Source: an uncultured Lachnospiraceae bacterium
GTDB taxonomy: Bacteria; Bacillota; Clostridia; Lachnospirales; Lachnospiraceae
Length of the DNA stretch: 7,591 nt
Direction of reading: 5' to 3'
Assembly (NCBI GenBank): GCA_958444395.1
Contig: CAUCOL010000085.1
Coordinates: 1-7,591 of the forward strand
The notes beneath the pieces are model-generated. The model was not told the DNA's origin, did not search any database, and worked only from the letters and a program-made list of their open reading frames with translations. Of this stretch, positions 1 through 5,707 are shown piece by piece (within the stretch, counting starts at the first letter, position 1; every line of letters begins with the position of its first letter). Both the position numbers and the translations under genes were made by a program.

Positions 1-1125
1 TTTCGGGAGCAGCCGCTTGCGCGTACAGGCGTTCCTGTCTGTCAGTTTGACAGCTGTGCAGAATTTGCAGAAGAATTTCAGATTGGAGAGGGAGATGTGA
101 TCCTGACTAATCCGACGTATTTTGAACGTTATTTTAAGGATTGTACCAAAGGGGCGTATGTTCTGTATGCCAGAAAATACGGAAGCGGTGAGCCATCGGA
201 CAGGATGGTGGCGCAGATCGCAGAGGAACTGCAGACGGTTGATTTTCGACGTGTGATCGCCATTGGCGGCGGCAGCATTATCGATGTGTCAAAGCTGCTG
301 GTGCAGAAACAGATCCTTCCGCTGGGCGACCTGTATGATAAGAAGATCCCGACACAGAAGGTGAAAGAGCTTGTGATCGTACCAACGACCTGCGGGACCG
401 GCAGTGAGGTGACGAGTGTGTCTGTGATCGAGCTGACGGACCGTGGGACAAAAATGGGACTGCAGACCGATGAGGAATTTGCAGATTATGCGGTATTGAT
501 TCCGGAACTATTAGAAGGTCTGCCGGACAAGGTGTTTGCGACCAGTTCGATCGACGCCCTGATCCATGCGGTCGAATCCTTTCTGTCACCGAAGGCAACA
601 GATTTTTCTGAGATGTATTCCGGAGCTGCGATCCGCATGATCCTGTCCGGTTACCGGAAGATCCGGGAGGAGGGGATCGCTGCCAGAAATACATACATGC
701 ATGATTTTCTGCTGGCGAGTACCTATGCGGGGATTGCATTTGGAAATGCAGGCTGTGCGGCAGTTCATGCGATGAGTATGTCCTTTAGCGGACCGCATCA
801 TGTGGCACATGGAGAATCCAATTATGCGTTATTTACGGAAGTATTAAAAATGTACCGGAGTCTGAAACCGGATGGAAAACTTGTACAGCTCACACAGATG
901 CTGCAGGAAGTGCTCGGTGAGACCGAGGGTGATATCTATGATGCGCTGGACGGGCTTCTGGCATATCTTCTACCGAAGAAAAAACTGCGGGAATATGGCG
1001 TAAAGGAAGAAGAATTGCCGGTATTTGTTGAGACGGTTGTAAACTGTCAGGGGCGTTTAACGGCAAATAATTATACGCCGTTGCCGCCGGAGGTGCTGTT
1101 AAAAATCTATCAGAATGTTTTCTGA
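1..1125 (+). CDS. 4hbD: 4-hydroxybutyrate dehydrogenase, iron-containing alcohol dehydrogenase family (5' partial)
   Basis: Cytoplasmic NAD(H)-dependent enzyme interconverting succinate semialdehyde and 4-hydroxybutyrate, a step of the succinate/4-aminobutyrate route to butyrate. The frame is open from base 1 with no start codon before GTG 97, and residues ahead of that GTG (FD..AEF...F.IGEGD.ILTN) match the N-terminus of the C. kluyveri enzyme as I remember it. So GTG 97 is not the start; only a few residues should be missing upstream. Counting from base 1, a nucleotide-binding GGGS lies at residues 89-92, PTTCGTGSEVT at about 128-138, and the four metal ligands of the family at D185, H189, H256 and H270, with family-like spacing (4, 67, 14). 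About 374 residues are visible against roughly 371 in C. kluyveri. The next gene starts 26 bp downstream, consistent with an operon. Another short-chain semialdehyde or alcohol substrate is possible but less likely. Confidence 0.88.
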   Translation, partial: FREQPLARTGVPVCQFDSCAEFAEEFQIGEGDVILTNPTYFERYFKDCTKGAYVLYARKYGSGEPSDRMVAQIAEELQTVDFRRVIAIGGGSIIDVSKLLVQKQILPLGDLYDKKIPTQKVKELVIVPTTCGTGSEVTSVSVIELTDRGTKMGLQTDEEFADYAVLIPELLEGLPDKVFATSSIDALIHAVESFLSPKATDFSEMYSGAAIRMILSGYRKIREEGIAARNTYMHDFLLASTYAGIAFGNAGCAAVHAMSMSFSGPHHVAHGESNYALFTEVLKMYRSLKPDGKLVQLTQMLQEVLGETEGDIYDALDGLLAYLLPKKKLREYGVKEEELPVFVETVVNCQGRLTANNYTPLPPEVLLKIYQNVF

Positions 1126-1151
1126 TGCACAACTAGAAATGGGGGATGAAA

Positions 1152-1787
1152 ATGAGCAGATGTATTATTACGATTAGCCGTGAATTTGGATGTGGCGCAC
1201 GGGAGATAGCAAGAGAACTGGCAAGCCGTCTGGGAGTGACGCTGTATGACCGGGATCTGGTCGATATGACCGCTAAAAAGGCGGGAGTAAATGTCGAGGT
1301 GATCAAAGAATCGGACGAGGCACTGGTAAAAAGCGGTAACCGTTTGTTTGCGGAGTTTGGCTACGGTTCAACGACTTCCTTTCTGTCAGAGGATGCGATC
1401 CGTGTACAGGCAGAGGTGATCCGGGATATTGCCAATCAGCAGGAATCCTGTGTGATCTTTGGTCGATGTGCGGACTATATTTTACAAGAGCATCCAAATG
1501 TGGTAAATTTTTTCTTATATGCACCATTGCCCAAAAGGATAAAGCATATCGCCGAGAATTATAAACTGACAGAACCGGAAGCGCAGAAGCTGATCAAGCG
1601 GGTAGACCGCCAGCGTCATAATTATTATAAATATGTAACCGGTCATAACCGGGGAGACAGAGAAAACAAAGATCTGATGATCGATGTCAGCACTTATGGT
1701 GTAAAAGGCACGGTCGATCTGATGTGTACGGCGATCGCCATGCAGTATCCGGAGGGCTTTGGGGAGGAAAGCGTGGTTATTCGATGA
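1152..1787 (+). CDS. Cytidylate kinase-like family protein
   Basis: A 211-residue P-loop protein of the cytidylate-kinase-like family, common in Clostridia and distinct from housekeeping Cmk; its substrate is unknown to me. It opens with IITISREFGCGAREIA (residues 5-20), the family's variant P-loop in which the canonical GKS/T is replaced by GARE. LYDRDLVD follows at 31-38, a core strand and turn (VIFGRCADYIL) at 101-111, and an Arg/Lys-rich lid (RVDRQRHNYYKYVTG) at 150-164. I chose ATG 1152 because the GGGGGA at 1141-1146 then sits 5 nt upstream; the in-frame ATG at 1146 would overlap that ribosome binding site. The stop codon overlaps the start of the permease gene (ATGA), implying translational coupling. 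Family assignment is firm; a true nucleotide kinase activity is inferred. Confidence 0.85.
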   Translation: MSRCIITISREFGCGAREIARELASRLGVTLYDRDLVDMTAKKAGVNVEVIKESDEALVKSGNRLFAEFGYGSTTSFLSEDAIRVQAEVIRDIANQQESCVIFGRCADYILQEHPNVVNFFLYAPLPKRIKHIAENYKLTEPEAQKLIKRVDRQRHNYYKYVTGHNRGDRENKDLMIDVSTYGVKGTVDLMCTAIAMQYPEGFGEESVVIR

Positions 1788-2752
1788 ACATTGTTAACGT
1801 ATTTGAACAGATGCTCGTATTGTTTGTGATGATCCTGACAGGCGTTGCAGCCCATCGGAAAGGCTGGGTGTCGGAAGAATTGTATTCCGGCCTGTCACGC
1901 CTGGTCGTGAACATATTCAATCCATTACTGATCGTATCCAGTGTACTGGGAAAAACTTCAGATTCTGCTGAGGCATTCTTTCGGCAGAATCTTTTTCTGG
2001 TATTTGTTTTTTATATCTGGCTATTCGTCGGCAGCCTGCTGTTTGTGGCAGTCACGCACCCGGATCGAAAGGAAAGCCCGATCTATCAGCTGTTGATCTT
2101 ATTTCCCAATACAGGATTTATGGGGATTCCATTGGTGGCGGCACTGCTTGGAAGCCAGTATGTGATCTACGTGGCAATCTACATGCTGGGATATAATCTG
2201 CTGATCTATACATATGGGATTCATCTTGCACGCCGTTCGGCACAGAATACAGCGCAGGAGTGTGGAGAAATGCCGGCACCATCCTTCCCGGCACTGGTAT
2301 GGGGCAGTCTCCGCCAGGTTCTGACGAATCCGGGGGTGGCTGCGGCAGTCGTGGCGATGATCCTGTTCTTTTCCGGCTGTCCGGTGCCGGCGTGGATCGC
2401 AAAATGTTGTGACTATATGGGAAACGCATCGATCCCGTTGTCGATGTTTCTGATCGGATGCTCCGTCGCAGCTTCCTCTGTTGGTGCCATGCTGCACGAT
2501 GTCCGTGTCTATTTCTTTTTGGCCTTTCGGATGTTCCTTCTGCCAATCAGCGGGATTCTGCTGGTGCGTTTGCTGCCGGTGGCATCACAGATGCAGCAGT
2601 TGTTTGGCATTATGCTGGCTATGCCGGCGGGAAGTCTGGTCGTACTGATCGCCCAGCAGTATGGTGAGGGCGCAGAATGCGCCACACGGGGTGTTATCTT
2701 ATCGACGTTGTTATCACTGGTAAGTATACCGGTCGTGAGCCTGTTTTTGTAA
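1784..2752 (+). CDS. AEC family (auxin efflux carrier-type) transporter
   Basis: A 322-residue integral membrane permease of the AEC family, whose characterised bacterial members move organic acids such as malate or malonate. Hydrophobic segments alternate with short loops along the whole length, about ten in all. Family signatures are visible: NIFNPLLIVSSV (43-54), FPNTGFMGIPL (107-117), NPGVAAAVVAMILFF (182-196), GNASIPLSMFLIG (213-225) and MPAGSLVVLIAQQYG near 280-294, followed by the C-terminal STLLSLVSIP. The start is ATG 1784, which overlaps the previous stop by 4 bp; a GGGGAGG lies at 1761-1767, rather far upstream, so translation probably depends on coupling. An in-frame ATG at 1724 would add 20 hydrophilic residues inside the kinase-like gene and is unlikely. 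Being with 4hbD suggests a C4 organic acid substrate (inference). I see no clear terminator after it. Confidence 0.87.
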   Translation: MNIVNVFEQMLVLFVMILTGVAAHRKGWVSEELYSGLSRLVVNIFNPLLIVSSVLGKTSDSAEAFFRQNLFLVFVFYIWLFVGSLLFVAVTHPDRKESPIYQLLILFPNTGFMGIPLVAALLGSQYVIYVAIYMLGYNLLIYTYGIHLARRSAQNTAQECGEMPAPSFPALVWGSLRQVLTNPGVAAAVVAMILFFSGCPVPAWIAKCCDYMGNASIPLSMFLIGCSVAASSVGAMLHDVRVYFFLAFRMFLLPISGILLVRLLPVASQMQQLFGIMLAMPAGSLVVLIAQQYGEGAECATRGVILSTLLSLVSIPVVSLFL

Positions 2753-2897
2753 ATGGAAAGATCAGATTTCCCCAAAAAAGAATGCATAGATCATTTCGAT
2801 ATGGAATATAATCAGAACAGAGTTCTTGATTTGGAGCAGGATATATGATAGACTGTTCACATATACTTTGTTTTATGTAGTTTATTATATGTTCTGT

Positions 2898-2928
2898 CAT
2901 TGAATTGCAATGATTGGAGTGATATAAT
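2898..2928 (+). promoter_or_regulatory. Sigma-A promoter of the small-protein/GNAT pair, with an overlapping dyad
   Basis: A -35 TTGAAT (2900-2905), a 17-bp spacer and a perfect -10 TATAAT (2923-2928) preceded by TG (2920-2921), an extended -10. The -35 lies inside an inverted repeat, TCATTG - 5 nt - CAATGA (2897-2913), placed where a repressor could block RNA polymerase, as autoregulated toxin-antitoxin operons do. The promoter is seen directly; the operator role is inferred. The strong GAGGTGG ribosome binding site at 2953-2959 follows. Confidence 0.75.
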
Positions 2929-2964
2929 ATAGGTGAAAAAAGACAGGAAAGAGAGGTGGATACT

Positions 2965-3114
2965 ATGGCAACAATGAAACCAATACAGGCAACACCAGAG
3001 TTAAGTGGTAAAGATGCGGTTAAATTATACAATCAGACAAAGATAAAACCGACAGCACAGGCGATGAAAAAGAACAATATGTTACGTAGTGTCCTTAGTG
3101 ATATACGCAAATAA
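2965..3114 (+). CDS. Small basic protein, putative antitoxin to the downstream GNAT
   Basis: A 49-residue ORF starting at ATG 2965, 5 nt after a strong GAGGTGG site and behind a consensus promoter, ending in TAA whose last base is the first base of the GNAT start codon (TAATG). The protein is basic: ten Lys/Arg against three Asp/Glu. Its N-terminal third reads KPIQATPELSGKDAVKLY (5-22). The pattern TPxLxGKDAxxxY/F resembles, from memory, small proteins found beside acetyltransferases or other toxins in Firmicutes. No ribbon-helix-helix or other known DNA-binding fold is evident, so it is not the DUF1778 antitoxin usual for TacT-type toxins. The gene is supported by signals and coupling; the antitoxin role is inferred from architecture. 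Confidence 0.7.
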   Translation: MATMKPIQATPELSGKDAVKLYNQTKIKPTAQAMKKNNMLRSVLSDIRK

Positions 3115-3695
3115 TGAGTTATTTATCCGAACAAGAAATTATGGATATCAGAGATAATGTGAGATTGTTATCTATTAAAGAAATAGATGATATCTCACAT
3201 TATTCTTTTGATAGTCATATAGAAGAATATAACAGTTTTTTGGCAGTTGCTGATAAATTTTATGATTTGAACGTAAGCAAAACCTTTTTATTGATTCATA
3301 AAGACACGAAAGAACTTTTGGCATACATGACGTTATCAGCTGATTCTATCAAATTAACCGGTGAAGAAAAGGAATTACATGATATCGGAAAAGTGCCATA
3401 CGCTTCTATTCCGGCAGTGAAAGTTGGAAAATTGGCTGTTAATAAAGAAATTAGTGAGAAGGCAAGGCGGAAGGGATATGGTTCCTTTTTATTAGAAATG
3501 GCTCGCGCATATGCCTTTAGCATGAATGAATTGGGTATTGCATGTCGATTTATTACAGTAGATGCAGATATAGAATATAATCCGGAAACACCAAACTTTT
3601 ATGTAAAGAATGGATTTGTAGAAAATCTGAGTAATAAAAGAAGGAATGCTAAATTTACAATAAGTATGAGAAAAGACATTTTTGTTGCGGAATAG
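3114..3695 (+). CDS. GNAT family N-acetyltransferase, possible toxin of a toxin-antitoxin pair
   Basis: A 193-residue GCN5-related acetyltransferase that would transfer acetyl from acetyl-CoA to an amine. Strand beta4 is VKVGKLAV (102-109), followed by the acetyl-CoA pyrophosphate loop RRKGYG (118-123; family pattern Q/RxxGxG/A) and helix alpha3 (FLLEMARAYAF). Near the C-terminus FYVKNGF (162-168) is the FYxxxGF motif whose Tyr is often the catalytic acid. The VGKLAV/FYxxxGF layout matches GNAT toxins such as TacT and AtaT, which acetylate aminoacyl-tRNA, but also many ordinary acetyltransferases. The start ATG overlaps the preceding stop by one base and no Shine-Dalgarno precedes it, so translation should be coupled to the 49-residue gene. 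Base composition is visibly more AT-rich than the flanking genes, suggesting acquisition by transfer. Fold is certain; toxin role is inference. Confidence 0.82.
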   Translation: MSYLSEQEIMDIRDNVRLLSIKEIDDISHYSFDSHIEEYNSFLAVADKFYDLNVSKTFLLIHKDTKELLAYMTLSADSIKLTGEEKELHDIGKVPYASIPAVKVGKLAVNKEISEKARRKGYGSFLLEMARAYAFSMNELGIACRFITVDADIEYNPETPNFYVKNGFVENLSNKRRNAKFTISMRKDIFVAE

Positions 3696-3727
3696 AGGGA
3701 TACCGGCATATGCCTTAATATGAACAG

Positions 3728-3785
3728 AATCGAGTAGGAGGCTGATCAATTAATGATTAGCCTCCTACTCGATTTATAATCTTTT
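3728..3785 (+). terminator. Intrinsic terminator, probably bidirectional, between the GNAT and rubrerythrin genes
   Basis: Arms 3728-3748 and 3754-3774 pair over 21 positions with a single G-T wobble around a 5-nt loop (ATTAA). The core arm is CGAGTAGGAGGCT. An AT-rich stretch ending in CTTTTT follows (3775-3785). It lies between convergent genes, 33 bp after the GNAT stop and 24 bp after the rubrerythrin stop, so it likely serves both. The T-run exists only on the + side. Confidence 0.85.
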
Positions 3786-3797
3786 TGAGGGGGGAAA

Positions 3798-4343
3798 TTA
3801 TTCTCCGAAGTATCTCTTTAACAGACCGGCAAATGCTTTTCCGTGTCTTGCCTCATCACGAGCCATCTCATGAACTGTATCGTGGATTGCATCAAGACCC
3901 TGCTCTTTTGCCTTCTTAGCCAGCTCAAATTTGCCTTCTGTCGCACCGCACTCAGCCTCTACACGCATCTCCAGATTTTTCTTTGTGCTGTCTGTAACGA
4001 TCTCGCCCAGTAATTCTGCGAACTTAGCAGCGTGCTCTGCCTCTTCAAAAGCAGCTTTCTCCCAGTACAGACCGATCTCAGGATAACCTTCGCGGTGTGC
4101 CACACGAGCCATAGCCAGATACATACCTACTTCTGAACATTCGCCGTTGAAGTTGTCGCGCAGACCCTGAAGGATCTCTTCGTCAACACCCTGTGCTACA
4201 CCGAGTACATGTTCAGCAGCCCATGTCATTTCGCCTTCCTGCTTCTTAAACTTGTCTGCAGGAACGCCACACTGAGGACATTTCTCAGGAGCTGTCTCAC
4301 CTTCATAAACATAACCACATACTGTACAAATCCATTTTGCCAT
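3798..4343 (-). CDS. Reverse rubrerythrin (N-terminal rubredoxin domain), NADH peroxidase component
   Basis: Cytoplasmic non-heme diiron protein of 181 residues that reduces hydrogen peroxide, and in clostridia also supports oxygen removal, using electrons from NADH via a reductase. The rubredoxin domain comes first: C6, C9, C22 and C25 form the FeS4 site. The ferritin-like four-helix domain follows with E68, E101-x-x-H104, E131 (E136 is also a candidate) and E164-x-x-H167; spacings E68-E101 and E131-E164 are both 33. Rubredoxin ahead of the diiron domain is the order of reverse rubrerythrins known in Clostridium acetobutylicum, where the gene is under PerR control. AAGGAGA (4352-4358) supports the start. 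It lies downstream of perR on the same strand with its own strong promoter and a Fur-type palindrome at the transcription start. Confidence 0.95.
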   Translation of the reverse strand: MAKWICTVCGYVYEGETAPEKCPQCGVPADKFKKQEGEMTWAAEHVLGVAQGVDEEILQGLRDNFNGECSEVGMYLAMARVAHREGYPEIGLYWEKAAFEEAEHAAKFAELLGEIVTDSTKKNLEMRVEAECGATEGKFELAKKAKEQGLDAIHDTVHEMARDEARHGKAFAGLLKRYFGE

Positions 4344-4381
4344 AATCGTAATCTCCTTTTCATAGATAAATGTGTATTAGT

Positions 4382-4399
4382 TGCAGCAGGAACGCTGCA
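4382..4399 (-). other. Small hairpin in the rubrerythrin 5' leader
   Basis: TGCAGC and GCTGCA pair around a 6-nt loop in the roughly 98-nt untranslated leader of the rubrerythrin mRNA, about 25 nt upstream of its ribosome binding site. It may stabilise the 5' end; no function is shown. Confidence 0.4.
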
Positions 4400-4418
4400 T
4401 TTTGCTTTTATTATTCTC

Positions 4419-4439
4419 AATCAGTAATCATTACTGATT
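4419..4439 (-). promoter_or_regulatory. PerR/Fur-type operator of the rubrerythrin gene
   Basis: A perfect palindrome: AATCAGTAAT, one central base (4429), then its exact inverse. The inner 7-1-7 core has the architecture of Fur-family boxes (PerR consensus TTATAAT-N-ATTATAA). It starts 8 bp after the -10 element, covering roughly +2 to +22, an ideal place for repression. The perR gene ends 115 bp upstream on the same strand, so PerR is the natural candidate; another Fur-family member (Fur, Zur) cannot be excluded. Confidence 0.75.
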
Positions 4440-4447
4440 ATGTTGCC

Positions 4448-4476
4448 ATTATAGCAACAGACAAAAAGAATGTCAA
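4448..4476 (-). promoter_or_regulatory. Consensus sigma-A promoter of the rubrerythrin gene
   Basis: On the minus strand TTGACA (4476-4471), a 17-bp spacer and TATAAT (4453-4448), both perfect matches. A-tracts at 4480-4500, just upstream of the -35, resemble an UP element. The -10 is bracketed by GTTGC (4442-4446) and GCAAC (4454-4458), a 5-bp inverted repeat. Such a strong promoter fits a gene that is repressed until stress and then highly expressed. Confidence 0.85.
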
Positions 4477-4553
4477 CACCTTTTTGAAATATTTTTTCAA
4501 GATGCTGCAAATCCTTCCTGCGTACAGGACTAAGACATCCTATGGGGGTTATT

Positions 4554-4937
4554 TTACGGCTGGCAGTCTTTGCAAATGCCGTAAAAATAGATGGTGTGAC
4601 CCTCTATCGTGCCATTAAAGGAGGCGTTTGCGATTACATTGATATGATCGATCGGATCCATTACCAGATCCATTACCCGTCCGCATTTCCTGCAGTAAAA
4701 GTGATTATGCGGCTCGACATTGCCATCGAAGTGATCAAATCCATCCCCCATATCCAGCCGCAGTGCTTCTCCGCGCTCTACCAGAAAGTTCAGATTCCGA
4801 TAGACCGTTCCCAGGCTGATATTCGGAAAATCCTTCTGGATGTGTGCGTAAACTACTTCGGCAGTAGGATGCTCCGTGGTGGAAAGAAGGTAGTTGTGGA
4901 TCGCTTCCCGTTGTCTGCTATATCGTACAGCTGCCAT
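4554..4937 (-). CDS. perR: Peroxide-responsive repressor PerR (Fur family)
   Basis: A 127-residue metal-dependent repressor. In PerR, peroxide oxidises a His bound to Fe(II) and releases DNA. The N-terminal winged helix (about 1-65) includes the recognition region NISLGTVYRNLNFL (39-52). The regulatory metal ligands of B. subtilis PerR (H37, D85, H91, H93, D104) all map with a constant offset of 14 to H23, D71, H77, H79 and D90, and the structural zinc cysteines (C96, C99, C136, C139) to C82, C85, C122 and C125. Asp at the D104 position, where Fur has Glu, favours PerR. I chose ATG 4937 because GGAGGA (4944-4949) sits 6 nt upstream and the family motif follows at once; the frame stays open to an ATG at 5036 whose added residues are unlike the family. 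It sits between the CotF-like and rubrerythrin genes, with its own promoter. Confidence 0.9.
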   Translation of the reverse strand: MAAVRYSRQREAIHNYLLSTTEHPTAEVVYAHIQKDFPNISLGTVYRNLNFLVERGEALRLDMGDGFDHFDGNVEPHNHFYCRKCGRVMDLVMDPIDHINVIANASFNGTIEGHTIYFYGICKDCQP

Positions 4938-4953
4938 AAAAATTCCTCCATTC

Positions 4954-5062
4954 TTTCTATATAATATTGTCCGGAGCAAAAGGTATTTTGCCCTGGAGTG
5001 ATGCCATACATTATTATCTGATGTTGCATAAATCAATAATGGTTATCAATATTATATAGAAA
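4954..5062. repeat. 16-bp perfect inverted repeat bracketing the perR leader
   Basis: Positions 4954-4969 (TTTCTATATAATATTG) are exactly repeated in inverse orientation at 5047-5062, separated by 77 bp. One copy lies just before the perR ribosome binding site; the other overlaps the perR -10 element. Similarity continues outward imperfectly (CTCC and AAATT segments after a 4-nt gap), so the far copy carries a mirror image of the perR ribosome binding region on the + strand. Confidence 0.85.
5031..5051 (-). promoter_or_regulatory. Candidate PerR box at the perR transcription start
   Basis: The sequence starting AATCAATAAT, centred at 5041, matches 9 of the first 10 bases of the rubrerythrin operator but its second half is degenerate (about 14 of 21 overall). 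It covers the expected perR start site next to the -10, the right place for autoregulation. The symmetry is weak, so this is tentative. Confidence 0.4.
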
Positions 5063-5079
5063 AGGAGAAATTTTGTCAA
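5051..5079 (-). promoter_or_regulatory. Consensus sigma-A promoter of perR
   Basis: On the minus strand TTGACA (5079-5074), a 17-bp spacer and TATAAT (5056-5051). Transcription would begin near 5044, giving a leader of about 107 nt that contains a small hairpin, GCAAAA/TTTTGC at 4976-4991. Confidence 0.8.
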
Positions 5080-5162
5080 TTACCACAAAAACGGCAAGAA
5101 CCGGTTCGGCATATAAGACTTGCAGCTGCCGGATCTAAAGGGGGAGGCTTACCGGCATAGGG

Positions 5163-5621
5163 TTATTTCATGCCGTTTGCCGTTTTGTACTTGTAGAGCA
5201 TTTCTGCGTGATTCTGTTCTTCAATCTGGATATCTGCCAGCAGTTTTCGGACGGATGGCTCGCCGAAGCGGAATACATCGGAATTATATTCGGAAGAAAC
5301 CATTTTCTCTGTTCCGATACAATCTGTCACCAGGAAGTTATCAGATTTCTTGTCTTCTGTTTCATTTAATGTGCTGTATGTGGCAGTTGGCTGATAGTCC
5401 TTACCGGAGGAATCATTGCAGTTGCAACAAGGAACTTCACCGTTTAACACTTTGCCGAGAGAGTCATAATGTTCCTGTTCAGACTGTTCCAGCTTTTCAA
5501 AGAGGTTTTTCAGCTGTGCATCCTTTGCCTGCTCTTTATAGCGGTGATATTTTTCGACGCAATTTTTTTCCTGTGTCTGCAGCTCTGAGATGACATCCAT
5601 TTCTTTCTGTTTTAAAACCAT
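5163..5621 (-). CDS. CotF-like/ferritin-like protein with a complete diiron ligand pattern
   Basis: A 152-residue helical protein resembling the CotF (coat F) family, named for spore coat proteins but belonging to the ferritin-like fold. Two similar halves are visible. The first has E18 and E48-Q-E-H51; the second has E105 and E135-Q-N-H138. Each half shows Glu, then 30 residues, then ExxH, the ligand set of diiron ferritin-like proteins. The linker (60-95) is polar and holds a cysteine cluster at C65, C66 and C68. FLVTDCIGTEKMVSSEYN (96-113) is typical of CotF-domain proteins. The start ATG 5621 is chosen for the AAAGGACAGG upstream (5630-5639); an in-frame ATG at 5642 has no binding site. 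The neighbouring perR and rubrerythrin point to an oxidative-stress or iron role as an alternative to a coat role. Confidence 0.75.
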   Translation of the reverse strand: MVLKQKEMDVISELQTQEKNCVEKYHRYKEQAKDAQLKNLFEKLEQSEQEHYDSLGKVLNGEVPCCNCNDSSGKDYQPTATYSTLNETEDKKSDNFLVTDCIGTEKMVSSEYNSDVFRFGEPSVRKLLADIQIEEQNHAEMLYKYKTANGMK

Positions 5622-5707
5622 GTTTATTACCTGTCCTTTCATATATGATTGATAACTGATCGGTGCAGTCATGTTTCGTTGCTTACAATGGAGCATTGAC
5701 TGCAATG

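Noticed and set aside
278..739. 153-residue reverse ORF inside the dehydrogenase
   Set aside because: Shadow of a gene with intact catalytic residues; Ser/Pro/Arg-rich composition typical of an antisense frame.
2755..2771. Possible terminator after the AEC permease (GGAAA/TTTCC)
   Set aside because: Only a 5-bp stem, and followed by an A-run rather than a T-run on the transcript strand.
2694..3032. 112-residue reverse ORF across the permease end and GNAT-pair promoter
   Set aside because: No ribosome binding site; it runs across a consensus forward promoter and into two forward genes.
4542..4964. 140-residue forward ORF
   Set aside because: Antisense shadow of perR, whose metal ligands and structural cysteines prove the minus-strand reading.
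4954..5062. 109-bp miniature transposable element with 16-bp terminal repeats
   Set aside because: No target-site duplication flanks it and it contains perR's own leader; the outward similarity points to an inverted duplication of regulatory sequence.
5087..5110. Possible terminator of the CotF-like gene (minus strand T-run after CGG/CCG)
   Set aside because: The T-run is present but the stem is about 3 bp; the GAACCGGTTC palindrome nearby leaves no room for a loop.
5073..5138. Forward TTG-start ORF of 21 codons with AAGGAG 5 nt upstream
   Set aside because: The ribosome-binding-like sequence is the mirrored copy of the perR leader, no good forward promoter precedes it, and the peptide has no recognisable feature.
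5120..5593. 157-residue forward ORF
   Set aside because: Opposite-strand shadow of the CotF-like gene; Cys/Arg/Ser-rich composition with no domain and no ribosome binding site.
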